Source: a virus | Reading direction: 5' to 3' (one strand) | IMG/VR virus record: IMGVR_UViG_3300025131_000078 | Coordinates: 1 to 46,344 of that record | Length of the DNA stretch: 46,344 nt | Part shown: positions 42,836 to 46,344 of the stretch, one piece after another | How positions within the stretch are numbered: position 1 is the first letter of the stretch | How the letters are laid out: every line of letters begins with the position of its first letter | Program-made: the position numbers and the translations under genes | The notes under the pieces: generated by a model | The model's input: only the letters and a program-made list of their open reading frames with translations | What the model was told of the DNA's origin: nothing | Database searches by the model: none

Positions 42836-44716
42836 ATGGCAGATAGGTCTTTAAGAGCTAGATTAGGACGACTTTTTTCTACAAATGTTGTAGTACGACG
42901 AATTGCAAAAAATCGTCTTAAAGTTGTAGACACAAATAAATTGCAGTCTAGTGGCGCATTATCTAGTAATTCATACATTGATAGGTTTTCAGGATTACAT
43001 AGAGGACAGAGTGGTTATGCTACATATAATCAAAATTACAACTTTCATCAGTCAAAGTTAGAATTATTTACTGATTATGAAGCTATGGACATGGACCCTA
43101 TTATAGCATCGGCATTAGATATTTATGCTGATGAATCAACCGTAAAAGATACAGACGGCAATACATTAACGATATCATCTCAGAACGAAGAAATTACAAA
43201 AGTGTTGAGAAATTTATTTTATGATATTTTAAATATTGATTATAATTTATGGCCATGGATTAGAAATGCATGTAAGTATGGAGATTTCTTTTTACATTTA
43301 GATATTGAAGAAGAAATTGGAATAGTTAATGTAACTCCATTATCTGCATATGAAGTCAGACGTGAAGAAGGATATGATGAAGCCAATCCTTATGCGTATA
43401 GATTTGTACTTGAAGGATCACATATGTCATATGCCGGCACCGGTGGCCAGGCTATGCAAGAATTTGAAAATTACGAAATAGCACATTTTAGGTTATTATC
43501 AGATACAAACTTTTTACCGTATGGAAAGGCAATGGTAGAGTCGGCAAGAAAAATATTCAAACAATTAATGTTGATGGAAGATGCAATGTTAATACAAAGA
43601 ATAATGAGAGCCCCGGAAAGAAGAATATTCAAAATAGATGTAGGAAATATTCCGCCTGCAGAAGTCGATACTCATATGCAAACCATTATGAGTAAGATGA
43701 AAAAGATTCCATATATGGATGAAGCGACCGGAGAATATAATCTTAAATTTAATATGGAAAACATGTTAGAAGATTATTACTTACCAGTTAGAGGAGGAGA
43801 GTCTGGAACATCTATAGAATCATTACCTGGATTGACAAATGAAGGCCAGATTGAAGATATAGATTATTTACGTAATAAGATGATGTCTGCTTTAAAAATA
43901 CCTAAAGCATTTTTGGGATATGATGAAGGAGTTGAAGGGAAGGCAACGTTAGCAGCAGAAGATGTAAGATTTGCTAGAACAATTGAAAGAATACAAAAAA
44001 TATTTGTTTCTGAACTTACAAAAATTGCAATTGTTCATTTGTATTCTCAAGGATTTAAAGATGGAGAATTAGTTGATTTCACACTAGAATTGACCAGTCC
44101 GAGTATTATATATAAGAAGCAACAAGTTGAGTTATTAGAATCTCAAATAGGATTAGCTAATAATATGAAAGAAAGCATGATGTTCTCTGAACAATGGATT
44201 TATGAAAACATATTTGGATTAAGTGCAGATGAATGGCAAGGACAACAAGAACAAGTGATCGAAGATCAAAAAGAAGCATTCAGAAGAGAACAAATTAAAG
44301 GTGAAGGCAATGACCCTAAAAAGACTAATATGAGTTTTGGAACACCGCATGATATTGCTTCAATGCATACTGCAACAAAAGAAGATGGATTATTGCCAGG
44401 GATGGAACAAGAACATGTTCCTGGCCCCGGACGTCCAAAAGATCCATCTACGTGGAGCACACATAAAAGTCCGCACGGAAGAGATCCTTTAGGCGCTAAA
44501 GAATTGGGAACTGCATTTAATACAGATAAGTCACCACTGCAACATAAATATAAAGGTGGTAGTCCATTGAGTACAGAGAACAAAGCATTTATAGATTCAT
44601 TACCAAATTTTACTAAAAAAAGTAATGGAATTTTACAAGAATCATTAAATACAAAGGATGAAAATGACAATGACTCTGGCACAATGTTGGACGAATCTCA
44701 ATTACTTGATGATTAA
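42836..44716 (+). CDS. portal protein (T4 gp20-like)
   Basis: It forms the dodecameric ring at the head vertex through which DNA enters. The 626-residue protein is longer than T4 gp20 (524 aa). Recognisable family segments include YEAMDMDPIIASALDIYADEST (near 81), IRNACKYGDFFLHLDIE, AHFRLLSDTNFLPYGKAMVESARKIFKQL, and IMRAPERRIFKIDVGN. DEATGEYNLKFNMENMLEDYYLPVRGG, followed by IEDIDYLRNKMMSALKIPKAFLGYDE, is strongly characteristic. The C-terminal ~120 residues are hydrophilic and low-complexity (GPGRPKDPSTWSTHKSPHG), an extension beyond T4. The gene follows the terminase and has a late-type element. Confidence 0.95.
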   Translation: MADRSLRARLGRLFSTNVVVRRIAKNRLKVVDTNKLQSSGALSSNSYIDRFSGLHRGQSGYATYNQNYNFHQSKLELFTDYEAMDMDPIIASALDIYADESTVKDTDGNTLTISSQNEEITKVLRNLFYDILNIDYNLWPWIRNACKYGDFFLHLDIEEEIGIVNVTPLSAYEVRREEGYDEANPYAYRFVLEGSHMSYAGTGGQAMQEFENYEIAHFRLLSDTNFLPYGKAMVESARKIFKQLMLMEDAMLIQRIMRAPERRIFKIDVGNIPPAEVDTHMQTIMSKMKKIPYMDEATGEYNLKFNMENMLEDYYLPVRGGESGTSIESLPGLTNEGQIEDIDYLRNKMMSALKIPKAFLGYDEGVEGKATLAAEDVRFARTIERIQKIFVSELTKIAIVHLYSQGFKDGELVDFTLELTSPSIIYKKQQVELLESQIGLANNMKESMMFSEQWIYENIFGLSADEWQGQQEQVIEDQKEAFRREQIKGEGNDPKKTNMSFGTPHDIASMHTATKEDGLLPGMEQEHVPGPGRPKDPSTWSTHKSPHGRDPLGAKELGTAFNTDKSPLQHKYKGGSPLSTENKAFIDSLPNFTKKSNGILQESLNTKDENDNDSGTMLDESQLLDD

Positions 44717-44720
44717 AGGT

Positions 44721-44736
44721 ATGATTAGTAAATCAT
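44721..44736. repeat. small perfect hairpin after the portal gene
   Basis: ATGATT-AGTA-AATCAT forms a 6-bp stem with a 4-base loop, four bases after the portal stop. There is no T-run, so it is not a standard terminator. It could stabilise the end of the portal message or be chance in AT-rich DNA. Confidence 0.3.
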
Positions 44737-44740
44737 AGGC

Positions 44741-44748
44741 ATATTTAT
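44741..44748 (+). promoter_or_regulatory. candidate late promoter core ATATTTAT, copy 10
   Basis: ATATTTAT is followed by TAAAAACATG, ending 32 bases before the ATG at 44781. A nearer ATG at 44755 gives only a very short frame, so the later start is chosen. Confidence 0.45.
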
Positions 44749-44780
44749 TAAAAACATGTGTACTAATAGGACGCGACTTC

Positions 44781-45623
44781 ATGAAACGAATTAAACATTC
44801 AAAAGTAAAAAATACGGGATTGATCTTTGAATTACTCGTACGACAGGTGGCAGTTGATACAATGAATAATAGACGATCCAAGTCGCTGACCATTCTAAAC
44901 AAACATTTTAAAAACTCTTCTGAGCTAGCTAAAGAACTTAAATTTTATCGAGCACTACAGGAAGAGAAGTTTGGGACTGAACCACGTGCAAATAAATTTG
45001 TAGATGCAATCATTTCTGCTCGTAAAGATCTTAATGAATCTTTACTAAAACGAGAAAAATATAATTTAATAAAAGAATTAAAATCTAATTTTAATATTGA
45101 TGAGTTTTTTAAGTCTCGTGTAAGTAATTATAAATTACAAGCAACTATATATAAAATTCTAGAACATGCACAAGCAGATGATCCTGCAGCATATTTGCAT
45201 AATAAATTTGCATTGTTAGAATATATTCAAGAAAAAAATATTACAGCACAGAAAACAAGATCATTAGTTTCAGAAAACAAAGATGTTCGTATTTTAGCTT
45301 CTAAAATGGTCATTGATAAATTTAATCAAAAATATTCTAATTTAAGTACTAATCAAAAGATAATGTTACGTGAATATATTAATAATGTTACAAATTCTGA
45401 AAAATTAAAAAAATATATTTTAATAGAAACTAAAAAAATTCAAAAAGAATTAATTTCTTTAAGAACAAATGTATCTAGTAAAGTAGTACGTATTAAAATT
45501 AATGAAGTAACTAAAATGTTATCTCAATTACAAAAAAAGCATTTGTTAGAAGATAAAGATATTTTAACTATGCTTAGATATTATGAGCTAATCAATGAGC
45601 TAAAAAATGTAAGGAATAAATAA
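44781..45623 (+). CDS. basic helical protein next to the portal, unknown
   Basis: The 280-residue, Lys-rich, all-helical protein starts KRIKHSKVKNTGLIFELLVRQVAVDT. I associate this opening with uncharacterised proteins encoded near portals in marine T4-like phages. No Cys, membrane segment or enzymatic motif is seen. T4 has the small prohead core genes at this position, so a head-assembly role is plausible. Its stop overlaps the next start by one base. Confidence 0.6.
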   Translation: MKRIKHSKVKNTGLIFELLVRQVAVDTMNNRRSKSLTILNKHFKNSSELAKELKFYRALQEEKFGTEPRANKFVDAIISARKDLNESLLKREKYNLIKELKSNFNIDEFFKSRVSNYKLQATIYKILEHAQADDPAAYLHNKFALLEYIQEKNITAQKTRSLVSENKDVRILASKMVIDKFNQKYSNLSTNQKIMLREYINNVTNSEKLKKYILIETKKIQKELISLRTNVSSKVVRIKINEVTKMLSQLQKKHLLEDKDILTMLRYYELINELKNVRNK

Positions 45624-45922
45624 TGAGTCAAGGACCATACTTAATATCGTCATCGCTTGTTAGTGATTTTGAACGAATAGGACATCCGGGAAAATATACC
45701 GAAACAATACGTTATATCAGTGGCCAAACAGACCTTACTGGATCAAATTATGGATATGGCTCATTGATAGTAAAAACACATGGAGCAACTACAGCTAGCT
45801 TATCCGGCGGTGGTGAAATTTATTGTGATGACTTATCAGCCGGCGTAGTTTATGATTTAAGCGTATCTAAATTATCAGGCGGGACATCTGCTATAGTATA
45901 TGTAATGAAAAGGCAACAATAA
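45623..45922 (+). CDS. small beta-rich protein, unknown
   Basis: The 99-residue product is rich in Gly, Ser, Thr and Tyr with alternating hydrophobic residues ([24 protein letters not shown]), suggesting a small beta sandwich. One base overlaps each neighbour (TAATG at both ends), so it is coupled to the helical protein before it and the core-like protein after it. It could be a head decoration or neck protein. No family is recognised. Confidence 0.55.
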   Translation: MSQGPYLISSSLVSDFERIGHPGKYTETIRYISGQTDLTGSNYGYGSLIVKTHGATTASLSGGGEIYCDDLSAGVVYDLSVSKLSGGTSAIVYVMKRQQ

Positions 45923-46344
45923 TGAAATTACTTAATCAAATGGAAAAACGATTTAAACATTTAAATGAAGCCATGGACCCAGTAGGTAAAGAAGATGATG
46001 ATGTAGATAATGATGGAGATGTGGATAAGGCTGATGCATATTTAAAGAAGCGGAGAAAGGCAGTTTCTAAAGCTGTTAAGAACGAAGCAGTAATGGCATA
46101 TGGTGATGGTGAAGCAGCGAAAGAGATATTTGATAATTCTAAAATAGAGCGTGGACTTAAACGTGTGCGAGGATATGAATCAATAGCTCGTGGAGAAACA
46201 GAAGAAAGTGTATACATATATTTCACTAATGAATCTGGTGCAAGATCAGCTGTCAATGTGTTAGAGAAAATGCTTCCCGGTCCAAATTATGAATATTATG
46301 AAGAAGATGGGATGTTTGTAATTGCTGTTGGAGAAGGATTGAAC
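45922..46344 (+). CDS. putative prohead core protein, partial (runs off the window)
   Basis: The frame is open from the ATG at 45922 to the last base, giving 141 residues without a stop, so the 3' end is missing. It starts [19 protein letters not shown], an amphipathic leader with L14-N-E16 fitting the T4 prohead-protease rule. [22 protein letters not shown] follows, a D-x-D-x-D-G Ca-binding-like loop seen in core/scaffold-type proteins of marine T4-like phages. Further on there is [27 protein letters not shown], a small alpha/beta domain. Position after the portal matches the T4 gp67/gp68 region. Confidence 0.6.
   Translation, partial: MKLLNQMEKRFKHLNEAMDPVGKEDDDVDNDGDVDKADAYLKKRRKAVSKAVKNEAVMAYGDGEAAKEIFDNSKIERGLKRVRGYESIARGETEESVYIYFTNESGARSAVNVLEKMLPGPNYEYYEEDGMFVIAVGEGLN

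Noticed and set aside
44266-44682. A 138-codon open frame on the minus strand inside the portal gene
   Set aside because: The + strand here is an unmistakable portal C-terminus. The minus frame is a shadow with no motif and no upstream signal.

Overview
This is a 46 kb stretch of an AT-rich, tailed double-stranded DNA virus with contractile-tail (myovirus), T4-superfamily features. Every convincing gene is on the + strand. Genes are tightly packed, often with one-base stop/start overlaps. The best-supported T4-type proteins are a late sigma factor (gp55-like), gp25 and gp6 baseplate wedge proteins, a gp47/gp46 recombination nuclease, a DnaG-type primase in the gp61 role, gp17 large terminase and gp20 portal. 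The host cannot be fixed from sequence. The AT-rich composition, LamG/C1q-like adhesin modules and overall style resemble marine T4-like phages. The two small membrane proteins at 40.5-41.2 kb recall proteins of Bacteroidota phages, but this is only a weak hint. I saw no tRNA, rRNA, insertion sequence, CRISPR array or integrase.

Layout. 0-6.2 kb: ATP-dependent DNA ligase, two small ORFs, a membrane coiled-coil protein, a Cys-rich protein, a ClpP-like protease, an HD hydrolase, a small membrane protein, the late sigma factor and an unknown protein. 6.2-24.4 kb: a baseplate block with a gp5-like spike, a large Gly/Pro-rich unknown, gp25, gp6, and a run of large wedge/fibre-network proteins, several with lectin-like modules. 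24.4-29.1 kb: a DNA-metabolism island between structural genes, with a T7-type endonuclease I (Holliday junction resolvase), primase, and a single-chain Mre11-Rad50 (gp47-gp46) fusion. 29.1-35.7 kb: a 1906-residue fibre protein, a C1q-like tip protein and a small fibre-associated protein. 35.8-41.2 kb: an unusual multi-domain nucleotidyltransferase/ligase-like protein followed by likely head-internal and membrane proteins. 41.2 kb to the end: terminase, portal, and the start of what is probably the prohead core region. The major capsid, prohead protease, tail sheath and tail tube are not in the window.

Regulation. Two short intergenic motifs recur. The first (ATATTTAT, usually followed by TATAAAGG or AAAA) lies about 14-18 bases before eight start codons and farther upstream of two more, and is probably this phage's late promoter core, matching the presence of a gp55-like sigma factor. 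The second (TACGAG-like, then a T-run, then TATATTAA-like) occurs five times and may be an early/middle promoter.

Most notable are the one-polypeptide gp47-gp46 fusion, the NMN-adenylyltransferase-like/ligase-like fusion carrying a possible head-targeting N-terminus, a set of proteins with T4-style L-x-E leader peptides, and a late sigma factor with an AT-hook-like motif.
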